DNA of 64,000 nucleotides from Syngnathus acus (Eukaryota; Chordata; Actinopteri; Syngnathiformes; Syngnathidae). The stretch is from assembly GCF_901709675.1 (NCBI RefSeq), contig NC_051095.1, positions 10,925,956 through 10,989,955 on the forward strand. The letters are read 5' to 3'. The notes under the pieces were generated by a model that was given only the letters and a program-made list of their open reading frames with translations, was not told where the DNA came from and did no database searches. Of the stretch, positions 10,044 to 21,098 are shown one piece after another; position 1 is the first letter of the stretch, and every line of letters begins with the position of its first letter. The position numbers and the translations under genes were made by a program.

Positions 10044-12340
10044 AGTGATGACTCCAACTGTTTACCTGCCTCCATCTTACTCCCTTCAGCTCCTGTACGC
10101 CCATCATGACGTCAGCTCTGTCTACGGACCCGAGGGCACCAAGCTCTCGCCAACACTGGCGGCTTTTGTCAACGGAGTGGCGGTGAGCACGACCAGCTGC
10201 AACCGGACAAATACACCAGACGCCGGTCCTCAAAACAAAATGAAACATTTTCAATTCATACAAGGAACAGTCTTTGGGGAAAGCATTTACACAAGGTGTT
10301 GATGACACCAGAGTGACTTCACTAAACTAAATTACCAACTATTAAACTAGCAAATAATGTTTTGGTTTCTTAATAAGTCAACAGGCGCTTAAGCTGACAT
10401 TTTCCCTGATTCAAGTTTTCACCACATGCAAATAAAAGCGCCTGGAATTGGAGTGATATCTGATTATTCCTCTCCTTTGATACAGACTCACTCCATGGAC
10501 TTTGATGATACATGGCACCCCGCCACTCATCCCTCCGGAGCAGTGCTCCCCGCTGTGCTGGCTCTCAGCGACATGATGCCCGCCAATGGCAAGCCCAGTG
10601 GTCTGCACTTCCTGCTGGCTTTCAACGTCGGCATTGAGATCCAGGGCCGACTCATGAGGTTCTCTAATGAGGCTCATAACATCCCCAAGCGGTGAGGTGG
10701 TAGGCACATGGGTCAAAGTTCAGTACTAGCTGTTTTGTAAGGCTAACTATCAACAAAGATAAAGAGCATGTTTTGGAGGGAAGATTTGACATTTAACACA
10801 AGAGAGCTAGTCGTGGTATTTTACAAACTTTAGGCCCTGTTTTCGTCTAGCGCGGGAGTTTTCAACTGGTTTTGTCCAAGGGACCAAGAAGCAACTCCAG
10901 GATCACTGCTTTGGTGGAATATTATTTTATTTTGCTTCGAAGGAGAATAGACCTACACAGGCTGTTTATTTGCATGTTTGTCTATTTGGGGAATCTCAGC
11001 TACATTTGACAAAATTTGGATGGGTAAATGATTCACAGAATTAGCTGGAAAATAAATTAAGTCTAAGTAATAAATCCATTTTATTTTTAAAAATGTTACA
11101 ATTACTTTCCATTTCCAATTTCGCGGACCACTTGCAATTCCGCCACGGACTACTGGGGGGCCACGAACTACCGGTTGTCAATCCTGGTCTAGCACAAAGT
11201 GCTGTTAGCTAAATCTTAGCCAAACAAAGCAGCTCCACTGATGGAACTAGCATGAAAATTAGGTTTTCATGTCAAGCTCACGTGCTCTTGTCTACGAAGA
11301 TAGAGTCCTCTGCATACCTCAAATATGGACTGAAATACCAAAATGCTATTTGTGTGTCTACTCTAACCAGGTTTCACCCTCCCAGCGTGGTGGGGACAAT
11401 GGGAAGTGCAGCAGCTTGCGCTTGCCTCTTGTCACTGAGTCCGTCGCAGTGCAGTCACGCCTTGGCCATCGCTGCTTCTCTCTCTGGGGCACCGATGGCT
11501 AACGCTGCAACTCAGTCCAAGCCCATGCACATTGGCAATGCCTCCCGCTTGGGGCTGGAGGCAGCTATACTGGCCTCTCAAGGACTTGAGGCAAGTCAGC
11601 TAGTCCTGGATGCTGTAGAAGGGGTTGCTGGTTTCAGTGCTTTCTTCAAAGACTATGCGCCGCAGCATTTGGGTTCACCCAACCATGGTGACCATGTGTT
11701 CTTGCTAGAAGAGCAGGATATAGCATTTAAGCGCTTTCCCGCACATCTGGGCATGCACTGGGTGGCAGATGCCGCAGCCTCGGTGCACAAGAACCTCGTG
11801 GGTTTCGGTCCTGGAACGGTGACCCCGGCTCACATTCAGGCCGTCCTGCTCAGAGTTCCTGACTCCAAATACATCAACAGGCCTTTCCCAGAGTCGGACC
11901 ACCAGGCCCGCCATTCTTTCCAGTTCAACGCTTGCAGTGCTCTCCTGGACGGCGAGGTGACCGTGCAGTCCTTCAGCCCGGAAGCCATGTCTCGTCCTGA
12001 GCTCCTCCAGTTACTGAGACGTGTCCGCGTGGATCATCCCCACGACAACCCAGCCAATTTCAATCACATGTATGGTGAAGTCCAAGTAGCGCTTGTTGGG
12101 GGAGACATCCTGAGAGGGCGCTGCGATACATTCTATGGTCACTGGCGCAAACCACTGACCAACGAGAGCCTGAGAAAGAAGTTCAGGAATAATGCAGGTG
12201 CTGTGCTTCCTACAGATAAAGTTGAGAGAACTAATTCAAATGATAGAAGACATGGACAAACTCAACGACTGTACCCTCTTCTCTCACAACTCAGTAAAAA
12301 TCCGGGATCACCGCTGAATGTCTCAATGTATACATTATAA
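9237..12340 (+). CDS. acod1: Cis-aconitate decarboxylase (immune-responsive gene 1)
   Basis: Six exons: 9237-9254, 9364-9418, 9507-9694, 10090-10182, 10486-10691 and 11371-12340 (TAA). They sum to 1530 nt, a 509-aa protein. It belongs to the MmgE/PrpD fold and converts cis-aconitate from the TCA cycle into itaconate, an antimicrobial and immunoregulatory metabolite made in mitochondria of activated myeloid cells. The block SMDFDDTWHPATHPSG gives Asp123 and His133 (human Asp93 and His103). RFHPPSVVG gives His189 (human His159) and TQSKPMHIG gives Lys237 (human Lys207). HWVADAAAS carries the last expected active-site histidine. All expected residues are present. The protein runs about 30 residues longer at the N-terminus than human numbering; its first 20 residues have basic but almost no acidic residues, like a mitochondrial presequence. 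The frame is intact throughout. Intron 3 holds a GT run and intron 5 a hAT-like insertion. Confidence 0.95.
9921..10042 (+). repeat. (GT)n microsatellite in acod1 intron 3
   Basis: About 120 bp of nearly pure GT, with a few GG and GC interruptions in the first half. It ends 47 bp before the exon-4 acceptor at 10088-10089. Only a short pyrimidine-rich stretch separates it from the acceptor. Confidence 0.95.
10853..11186. mobile_element. Non-autonomous hAT-like element in acod1 intron 5
   Basis: The 334-bp element has degenerate terminal inverted repeats (GAGTTTTCAACTGGT at the left end; GATTGACAACCGGT read inward from the right). It is flanked by GTCTAGCG (10845-10852) and GTCTAGCA (11187-11194), a 7-of-8 match for an 8-bp target duplication. 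Inside is the GCGGACCAC / CACGAACTACC type of sequence common in fish hAT MITEs. Confidence 0.6.
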
Positions 12341-12787
12341 TGTATTTAAATATGGAGCAAAAAGAGATATAGTCAAGTACACACATAGTATGTTGCCATA
12401 GCTGCAAATCAAGATATGACTTGCTTTACTTCATATCGTATGTCAAACATAAAACCTTTATGACTATAGATGCTTTGTTTCTATTAATAAAGCTATTTGC
12501 AAGCATGATTTCCAAAATTAGCTTTATTGAATTCTCATCTCTCATTAAGAACAACAAAGTCAAGGCCGGATGCACCTTGCATTGCTTGGGAATAACAATG
12601 AAGTTGCAATGTTGTCAGACTGTCCTGAGTTGAATTAGAGAAAACACAACCTATGTACAAAGCCAAGATGACAAATTGTAGAAGTTGAAAAGACACAGAT
12701 TAAGACCGCAGTGAGGAACCCGGTACCAAAAAGAACGGCCCGCCGCTAATCTCTCAAGAAAACATACATTTTGAAAACAAATCTGTT
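12341..12787. other. Tail-to-tail 3' region of acod1 and glod5 with facing poly(A) signals
   Basis: acod1 (+) and glod5 (-) converge with 447 bp between stop codons. AATAAA on the plus strand is at 12486-12491, and AATAAA on the minus strand is at 12528-12523. If both are used, the two 3' UTRs overlap by a few tens of bases. Confidence 0.5.
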
Positions 12788-14858
<2,071 letters not shown>

Positions 14859-15003
14859 TATGCAACTGCACACTTCCTAGTTGTGCACCTTTCGCATATT
14901 GAGCAGGGCGTGCAGATCGAGCGAGTTTTGTTTCATTTTAAACCTAGCAACTACCGTGAAAATATTTCGTGGTCGTTCGTGATTCTAAATTGTATTGTGC
15001 GGA

Positions 15004-15400
15004 GTAGTGTTGGCTCGTGAGTGAACGATTCGTTCAAAAAGACGATTTTGTCTTCCAGTGAACGAGATTGAACGAATCACTTCCTAAAGTGGTTCGTTCT
15101 TTTTTCCGTTCATATGACTTCAACCAGTAGGTGTCGGTAATGTGCATTGAAGCTGGTGCCACCTCGCCGTAAAACAAAACGAAGAAGGAAATGACGTAAC
15201 TTCCCGTTCACGAACGAGTGAACTGCCTTCCCCTGCATCAACAGATCAGTCAGTGAACGTGTTGCGTCTCCTGGCGTGAACTATGTAAGCCAGAATGTAG
15301 ATTTACGATTTGCCAAGGAAAGAAAGAACCACTCACTGAAACACCACGTCTTTTATGCACGTTTTCTCCAAGCTAACGGCTAACTTTAATGCATGAAACA
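15004..15400. repeat. GAACGA/TCGTTC-rich hAT-like MITE remnant
   Basis: The stretch begins AGTGTTGGCTCGTGAGTGAA and carries several copies of GAACGATTCGTTC-type words in both orientations. Related words (GAATCGTTCAACGAATCGTTC-like) appear in the MITE at 19924-20097. Ends and target duplication are not clear, and the L2 copy begins at about 15402. Confidence 0.45.
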
Positions 15401-15401
15401 G

Positions 15402-17104
15402 GTTCTACTGCAGGTTTGATCGGTCCTCCCACACAACAGGACCTCTTGCAGCACAATCTACATACTCGCCTCCCCCCACAACCGCTCTGTCCACATCTCC
15501 TTCACCGTTGTCACCTACTCTCTCTCTTGCTGAGGCCGCGCCTGCACTCCAGATCCGTGAGGAGGAAGTGGACTAGATGTTTCGGAGACAAAAGATCAGG
15601 AAGGCACCGGGCCCAGACGGCGTGTCAACTTCCTGCTTGAAAGTCTGTGCTGAGCATCTGGCAACCACTTTTGCACGGATCTTCAACCGTTCCCTGGAGC
15701 TGTGTGAGGTGCCCTCGTGCTTCAAGAGCTCCACCATTGTTCCAGTGGCCAAGAAGCCCGCCATCACAGGTTTGAATGACTATAGACCTGTCGCTCTGAC
15801 ATCTGTGGTCATGAAATCTTTCGAGAGGTTAGTGCTGAACCACCTGAAGGATGTCACGGGCCCCCTGCTTGACCCCCTCCAGTTTGCCTACCGGGCAAAC
15901 AGGTCGGTGGATGATGCGGTCAACATGGGACTGCACTACATCCTGCACCACCTGGACACCCCAGGAACGTACGCCAGGATCCTGTTCGTGGACTTCAGCT
16001 CGGCGTTCAACACCATCGCTCCTGACATCCTCCAACAGAAGCTCATCCAGCTCGCCGTGCCTGCCTCCACCTGTCAGTGGATCACCAGTTTCCTGACCAA
16101 CAGGAGACAGCGTGTGAGGCTGGGGAGGAGGTGGAGCGGCTGGTCCACTGGTGCAGCCAAAAACACCTGGAGCTGAACCCGCTCAAGACCGTGGAGATGA
16201 CAGTGGACTTCAGGCGAGACCCTTCACCACTTTCACCCCTCACTATTCGCAGTAATACTATTCTCTCCACAGACACCTTCAAGTTCCTGGGAACCACAAT
16301 CTCTCGGGACCTGAAATGGACCGGCCACATAAACTCTGTCCGGAAGAAGGCCCTCTGCTGGGCCGCAGAGGCTGTACTTCCTGAGACAGCTCAAGAAGTT
16401 CAACCTGCCGCGGGAGCTGCTGAAGACCTTCTACACTGCCATCATCCAGTCTGTCCTCTGCACCTCCATCACTGTCTGGTTTGGATCGGCCTCCAAACAA
16501 GACAAGCACAGACTGCAACGGACAATCAGGACTGCAGAAAAGATCATTGGAATCAACCTCCCATCTATCCAAGACTTGTACCTGTCCAGGACCAGGAAAC
16601 GTGCAAGAAACATCTCTACAGACCCTTCTCACCCAGGTTGCAGTCTGTTTGAACTACTCCCCTCCGGACGGCGCTATAGAGCTCTGTACGCCAAAACCAG
16701 CAGACACAGAGACAGCTTCTTCCCCCAGGCTGTTGCTCTGATGAACTCACACCACTCTTAGAGTCTCAGAGTCATTGCTGTGCAAAAACATCCTGCTCTC
16801 CACACCTTTTTTGAATTGTCTACACTGTTTGTATTATGTGTCCTCTCTGCATCCATTGCAGCCTGGTCATCCTGGAAGAGGGACCCTACCATCTGTGGTC
16901 TCTTCTCAAGGTTTCTCATTTTGAGTTTTTCCTTGCCCTCCTGGGAGTTTAAGATCAGGGGATGTTTGAGAATATTTGTCATTTTTCACATGTCCTGAGT
17001 GTTATTAGTCACCTAAATGTTGAACAGAGGCTGTGATGTACCGAAGTCAAATTCCTTGTTTGGCACGCTCAAACATGGCGGATAAAAACTCTTGAATCTT
17101 GAAT
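15402..17104 (+). mobile_element. L2-like non-LTR retrotransposon, 5'-truncated with internal deletion
   Basis: The reverse-transcriptase part is readable from about 15577 ([55 protein letters not shown]). The copy ends with the 3' UTR and a short TTGAATC tandem tail, as L2-clade elements do. Compared with the minus-strand copy at 21099-23650, about 190 bp is missing near 16122. This removes the GCVLSPLLF block and the YADD catalytic motif. The copy therefore cannot encode an active enzyme. Frame breaks follow (for example after 16176). Confidence 0.85.
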
Positions 17105-17399
17105 GAAGGGATGCGCCGTTATGCAACAACGGGGAGATTATGCTTCTCTTTGGGTAATCTTGATTTTATAACACTTGTAGTAGTTTTTCAATAACGTGTA
17201 TGCATATATACGCCTAAATATTGTTATCCAATATATCTACTGCAATTTCACATTGGATTGCTGGTTTGAAATTTACTTTTATTATTATTATTTTAATAAA
17301 CATTTATGTTAAAACTTGTCTGGTGTTTTATTCCTTGTTTTTATATTCGCCAATTAAAACAAAAATCAGACATTTGGTTAACTGCTTTATATGACATGT
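17105..17399. other. AT-rich spacer, no feature seen
   Basis: Lies between the L2 copy and the left direct repeat of the composite palindromic element. Nothing recognisable in it. Confidence 0.5.
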
Positions 17400-17624
17400 G
17401 TAGGTACACCTCATGGACACTTCAATAGGTACACTACATGAGGTAAAAAAAAGAATAAATAAATAAAGGGTTAATTGCACAATAAAAGCACATTCAAGCA
17501 TTTTCTCTCACCTGGGATCGAACCAAGATCTTACCGAGCAAAAGCCCGGGTCACTAACCAGTCGGCTGTTTCGACATGATAGACTACGGTTGAATGCACT
17601 GTTTTGTAATAGTGATGTGCATCA
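17400..17624 (+). repeat. Left direct repeat of the composite element
   Basis: Starts GTAGGTACACCTCATGGACAC, runs through an A-rich AATAAA tract and a tRNA-like segment, and ends TAGTGATGTGCAT. The same modules in the same order are found at 19648-19936, where the copy is longer by about 70 bp between the A-rich tract and the tRNA-like part. Confidence 0.7.
17507..17578 (-). repeat. tRNA-like segment (left copy)
   Basis: On the minus strand it has GACTGGTTAGTGACC, resembling an A box, and GGTTCGATCCC, which fits the B-box consensus of Pol III promoters. The B box lies in a T-arm-like stem (CTTGG/CCAGG). The other arms are degenerate. It is more likely a tRNA-derived (SINE-like) remnant than a working tRNA gene. 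Confidence 0.55.
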
Positions 17625-19648
17625 CAGGCCAATAGGGAAAAAGCTTAAGTGAAAGTGAAAAGTGCCACACCCGCCCTCACCCCCATCTCCTGATTGGCTG
17701 TTTGAGCTGTGACGTCACTTGGACACTCCATTAGGTACACCGCCATTTTCAAGTGGACCTAATAATATTTATTAGGGAAATATCATGGTCAAAGGTCACA
17801 GGTGTCAAGCTCTAGTCCTCGGGGGCCGCGTTCCAACATGTTTTCCAAGTGACCCTCGTTAAGCGCACCTGCGTGAAAAGTTTTTGGTCACTTTCACGTT
17901 CCGCAGGAGCTAAAACTTTTCACGCAGGTGCACTTAACGAGGGAATCACACGGACACTCCATTAGGTACACCGCCATTTTCAAGTGTACCTAATAACAGG
18001 CCACTTTATTAGGGAAATATCATGGTCAAAGGTCACAGGTGTCAAGCTCTAGTCCTCGGGGCCGCGTTACGACATGTTTTCCAAGTGACCCTCGTTAAGC
18101 GCACCTGCGTGAAAAGTTTTTGGTCACTTTCACGTTCCGCAGGAGCTAAAACTTTTCACGCAGGTGCACTTAACGAGGGAATCACACAGACACTCCATTA
18201 GTTACACCGCCATTTTCAAGTGTACCTAATAACAGGCCACTTTATTAGGGAAATATCATGGTCAAAGGTCACAGGTGTCAAGCTCTAGTCCTCGGGGGCC
18301 GTGTTCCGACATGTTTTCCAAGTGACCCTCGTTAAGCGCACCTGCGTGAAAAGTTTTTGGTCACGTTCACGTTCCGCAGGAGCTAAAACTTTTCACGCAG
18401 GTGCACTTAACGAGGGAATCACACGGACACTCCATTAGGTACACCGCCATTTTCAAGTGTACCTAATAACAGGCCACTTTATTAGGGAAATATCATGGTC
18501 AAAGGTCACAGGTGTCAAGCTCTAGTCCTCGGGGCCACGTTCCGACATGTTTTCCAAGTGACCCTCGTTAAGCGCACCTGCGTGAAAAGTTTTTGGTCAC
18601 TTTCACGTTCCGCAGGAGCTAAAACTTTTCACGCAGGTGCACTTAACGAGGGAATCACACGGACACTCCATTAGGTACACCGCCATTTTCAAGTGTACCT
18701 AATAACAGGCCACTTTATTAGGGAAATATCATGGTCAAAGGTCACAGGTGTCAAGCTCTAGTCCTGGGGGCCGCGTTCCGACATGTTTTCCAAGTGACCC
18801 TCGTTAAGCGCACCTGCGTGAAAAGTTTTTGGTCACTTTCACGTTCCGCAGGAGCTAAAACTTTTCACGCAGGTGCACTTAACGAGGGAATCACACAGAC
18901 ACTCCATTAGGTACACCGCCATTTTCAAGTGTACCTAATAACAGGCCACTTTATTAGGGAAATATCATGGTCAAAGGTCACAGGTGTCAAGCTCTAGTCC
19001 TCGGGGCCGCGTTCCGACATGTTTTCCAAGTGACCCTCGTTAAGCGCACCTGCGTGAAAAGTTTTTGGTCACGTTCACGTTCCGCAGGAGCTAAAACTTT
19101 TCACGCAGGTGCACTTAACGAGGGAATCACACAGACACTCCATTAGGTACACCGCCATTTTCAAGTGTACCTAATAACAGGCCACTTTATTAGGGAAATA
19201 TCATGGTCAAAGGTCACAGGTGTCAAGCTCTAGTCCTCGGGGCCGCGTTCCGACATGTTTTCCAAGTGACCCTCGTTAAGCGCACCTGCGTGAAAAGTTT
19301 TTGGTCACTTTCACGTTCCGCAGGAGCTAAAACTTTTCACGCAGGTGCACTTAACGAGGGAATCACACAGACACTCCATTAGGTACACCGCCATTTTCAA
19401 GTGTACCTAATAACAGGCCACTTTATTAGGGAAATACACGAGGTTTTCACTTTCAGTTAAGCTTTGACCATGATTTTTCCCTAATGAAGTGGCCTGTGAT
19501 TAGGTACACCTGAAAATGGCGGTGTACCTAATGGAGTGTCCGAATGACGTCACAGATCAAACAGCCAATCAGGAGGTGGGGGTGAGGGCGGGTGTGGCAC
19601 TTTTCACTTTTACTTAAGCTTTTCCCTAATGAAGTGGCCTGTGATTAG
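17617..19648. mobile_element. Palindromic composite element: inverted arms around a 7-unit tandem array
   Basis: The left arm (about 17617-17781) and right arm (about 19440-19648) are reverse complements over more than 130 bp. Shared blocks include AAGCTTAAGTGAAAGTGAAA, CACACCCGCCCTCACCCCCA, TGATTGGCTGTTTGA and GGTGTACCTAATGGAGTGTCC-type sequence. The left arm lacks about 10 bp found in the right. Between them is the seven-unit array. TAGGTACACC and CTAATAAAGTGGCC words recall a DNA-transposon family widespread in animals, but no transposase frame is present. It is best read as a foldback-type non-autonomous element with an expanded core. Confidence 0.7.
17782..19434 (+). repeat. Seven tandem copies of a 236-237-bp unit
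   Basis: The marker ATCATGGTCAAAG recurs at 17782, 18019, 18255, 18492, 18728, 18964 and 19200, giving periods of 236 or 237 bp. Units differ by only a few bases (for example CACTTTCACG versus CACGTTCACG, and CACGGACACTCC versus CACAGACACTCC). Each unit carries two hairpin-forming inverted repeats. The low divergence indicates recent amplification or homogenisation. Confidence 0.95.
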
Positions 19649-19936
19649 GTACACCTCATGGACACGTCAATAGGTACACTACACGAGGTAAAAAAAAAAA
19701 GAAATAAATAAATTCGCCGCGCCCCCTTATGTATTTACACATAAATACTTTCATTTGTTTGCATATGGGTACGCATACAAAGCTTGGTTCCAATTCTAAA
19801 AGTAGATTTAGGTACATGCTTACATTTGGGATCGAACCAAGTTCTTAGCAAGCAAGAGACCGTGTCACTAACCAGTCAGCTATTTCGACCTGGCGTTCCT
19901 TGGCCGTCTGCAGTTTTTTGTACTAGTGATGTGCAT
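19648..19936 (+). repeat. Right direct repeat of the composite element
   Basis: Matches 17400-17624 in module order: TTAGGTACACCTCATGGACAC, A-rich tract, tRNA-like segment, then TAGTGATGTGCAT. Here the last module continues into a complete palindromic MITE, whereas in the left copy it stops after 13 bp at the arm of the composite element. Confidence 0.65.
19826..19897 (-). repeat. tRNA-like segment (right copy)
   Basis: Minus strand again shows GACTGGTTAGTGACA (A-box-like) and GGTTCGATCCC (B-box). It is clearly related to 17507-17578 but diverged in the anticodon region. Function as a tRNA is unlikely. Confidence 0.5.
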
Positions 19937-20097
19937 TCCAGTTAGAATCGGTTCACTCAAAAGATTTGTTCAAAAGAATCGTTCAACGAATCGTTCGCTA
20001 CACTTGTTTATTTATAACAATTTGTTTGAACGAATCTTTTGAGTGAACTGATTCTAAAGATTCAGTTCACTTAAAAGAACTGGAATGCACATCACTG
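19924..20097. mobile_element. Palindromic hAT-like MITE
   Basis: The 174-bp element has terminal inverted repeats TAGTGATGTGCATTCCAGTT and, from the other end, CAGTGATGTGCATTCCAGTT. The interior also folds back (CACTCAAAAGATT against AATCTTTTGAGTG). A target duplication was not evident. Confidence 0.7.
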
Positions 20098-20392
20098 TTG
20101 TGGATAATGTAATACGTATAATCACCATCTGTTCTGCATTGAGAACATCATTTGTACAAATGTACATAACAAAATTTACAGCAAAACGTAAGTGTGAGTA
20201 TATGATTTTATTAAAAAGTAATACATATTTTTGTATGCATAAGCGTAATGTAAAATTACAGCGTATGTGATTTGCCAAGGGACGTAAAATCTATTGGGGA
20301 TTTTATGCCCCCTGCTGTTCCTTTTGATGTTTACATTGAGTGAATGAAACTATCTTCGACTGCTTCTAAATTCCAGGTGAGAAGGCCAATTG

Positions 20393-20675
20393 CAGAGGCG
20401 TAGCCAGGAATTTTTCCAGTAGGGGCGCACGCCCACAGGGAAAAAAAATCGAACATCACCCACGCCGTTCGCTGATCGCTAAAACAACATCCGGGTCCGG
20501 GAGGCAAACGGTGAACATCGCGCACATAGAATAGCGCAAGCACATTCGCGTAAGACCGAAAGAAAAAAGCGGCATGAAAATGAAGAATGGAAAAAGCTCG
20601 ATTTTTTTCAACCGGGGCGCAGGGAGTCCTAACCGGGGCGCCGCCCCGGCTCGCCCTGGCTTGGCTACGCCTCTG
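20393..20675. mobile_element. hAT MITE with perfect 8-bp target-site duplication
   Basis: The 283-bp element begins CAGAGGCGTAGCCAGG and ends TTGGCTACGCCTCTG. It is flanked by GCCAATTG at 20385-20392 and 20676-20683. The 8-bp duplication and CAG...CTG ends are diagnostic of the hAT superfamily. The interior is GC-rich and non-coding. Confidence 0.9.
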
Positions 20676-20683
20676 GCCAATTG

Positions 20684-21098
20684 GTTTGTGACCGTTTATG
20701 TGCTTTGTTATTGCTTAGCACACATTGTTACCATCCGTTCAACTATTTGATCGTCAACAATTGCACGTATTTTTATTATTATTATTATTAACACTGGCCA
20801 ATCCCCGTTTTTCGTGGAGAATGCTTATTCGTGGTTTATCTCCACGGAGTTGAAAAAAAAAATCTCGTTATTTTCCCCCAATGAATTTATAACAGACGCC
20901 AATTATGCGCATTTTTTCATTATTTGTGGGCAGGCCCTGTCCTCCTATTCGAATAGCCAGTTTCTACTGTATATGTAAAACAAAATGAAAATAAATTGGA
21001 AAAAAAAAACGTGAATATCACAACAGATAGAGTTTAGCACATCTGCCTCAAAGCTTGACTGTTGGGAACTAAATATCAGCTCTGCCTCTGGCCTTCCA
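20684..21098. other. AT-rich spacer, no firm feature
   Basis: Contains a short (TTA)n run and a stretch with GTTTTTCGTGGAGAATGC and TTCTACTGTATATG, which may be a degraded DNA transposon. No gene is visible. Confidence 0.35.

Noticed and set aside
16077-16652. Continuous host gene suggested by the 191-aa frame
   Set aside because: It is a frame-shifted reading of the L2 reverse transcriptase after the internal deletion.
17507-17578. Functional tRNA gene
   Set aside because: A and B boxes are good, but acceptor and anticodon arms do not pair properly. Kept only as a tRNA-like repeat.
17782-19434. CRISPR array, because of regular repeats
   Set aside because: Units are 236 bp and nearly identical throughout, with no variable spacers, in a fish genome.
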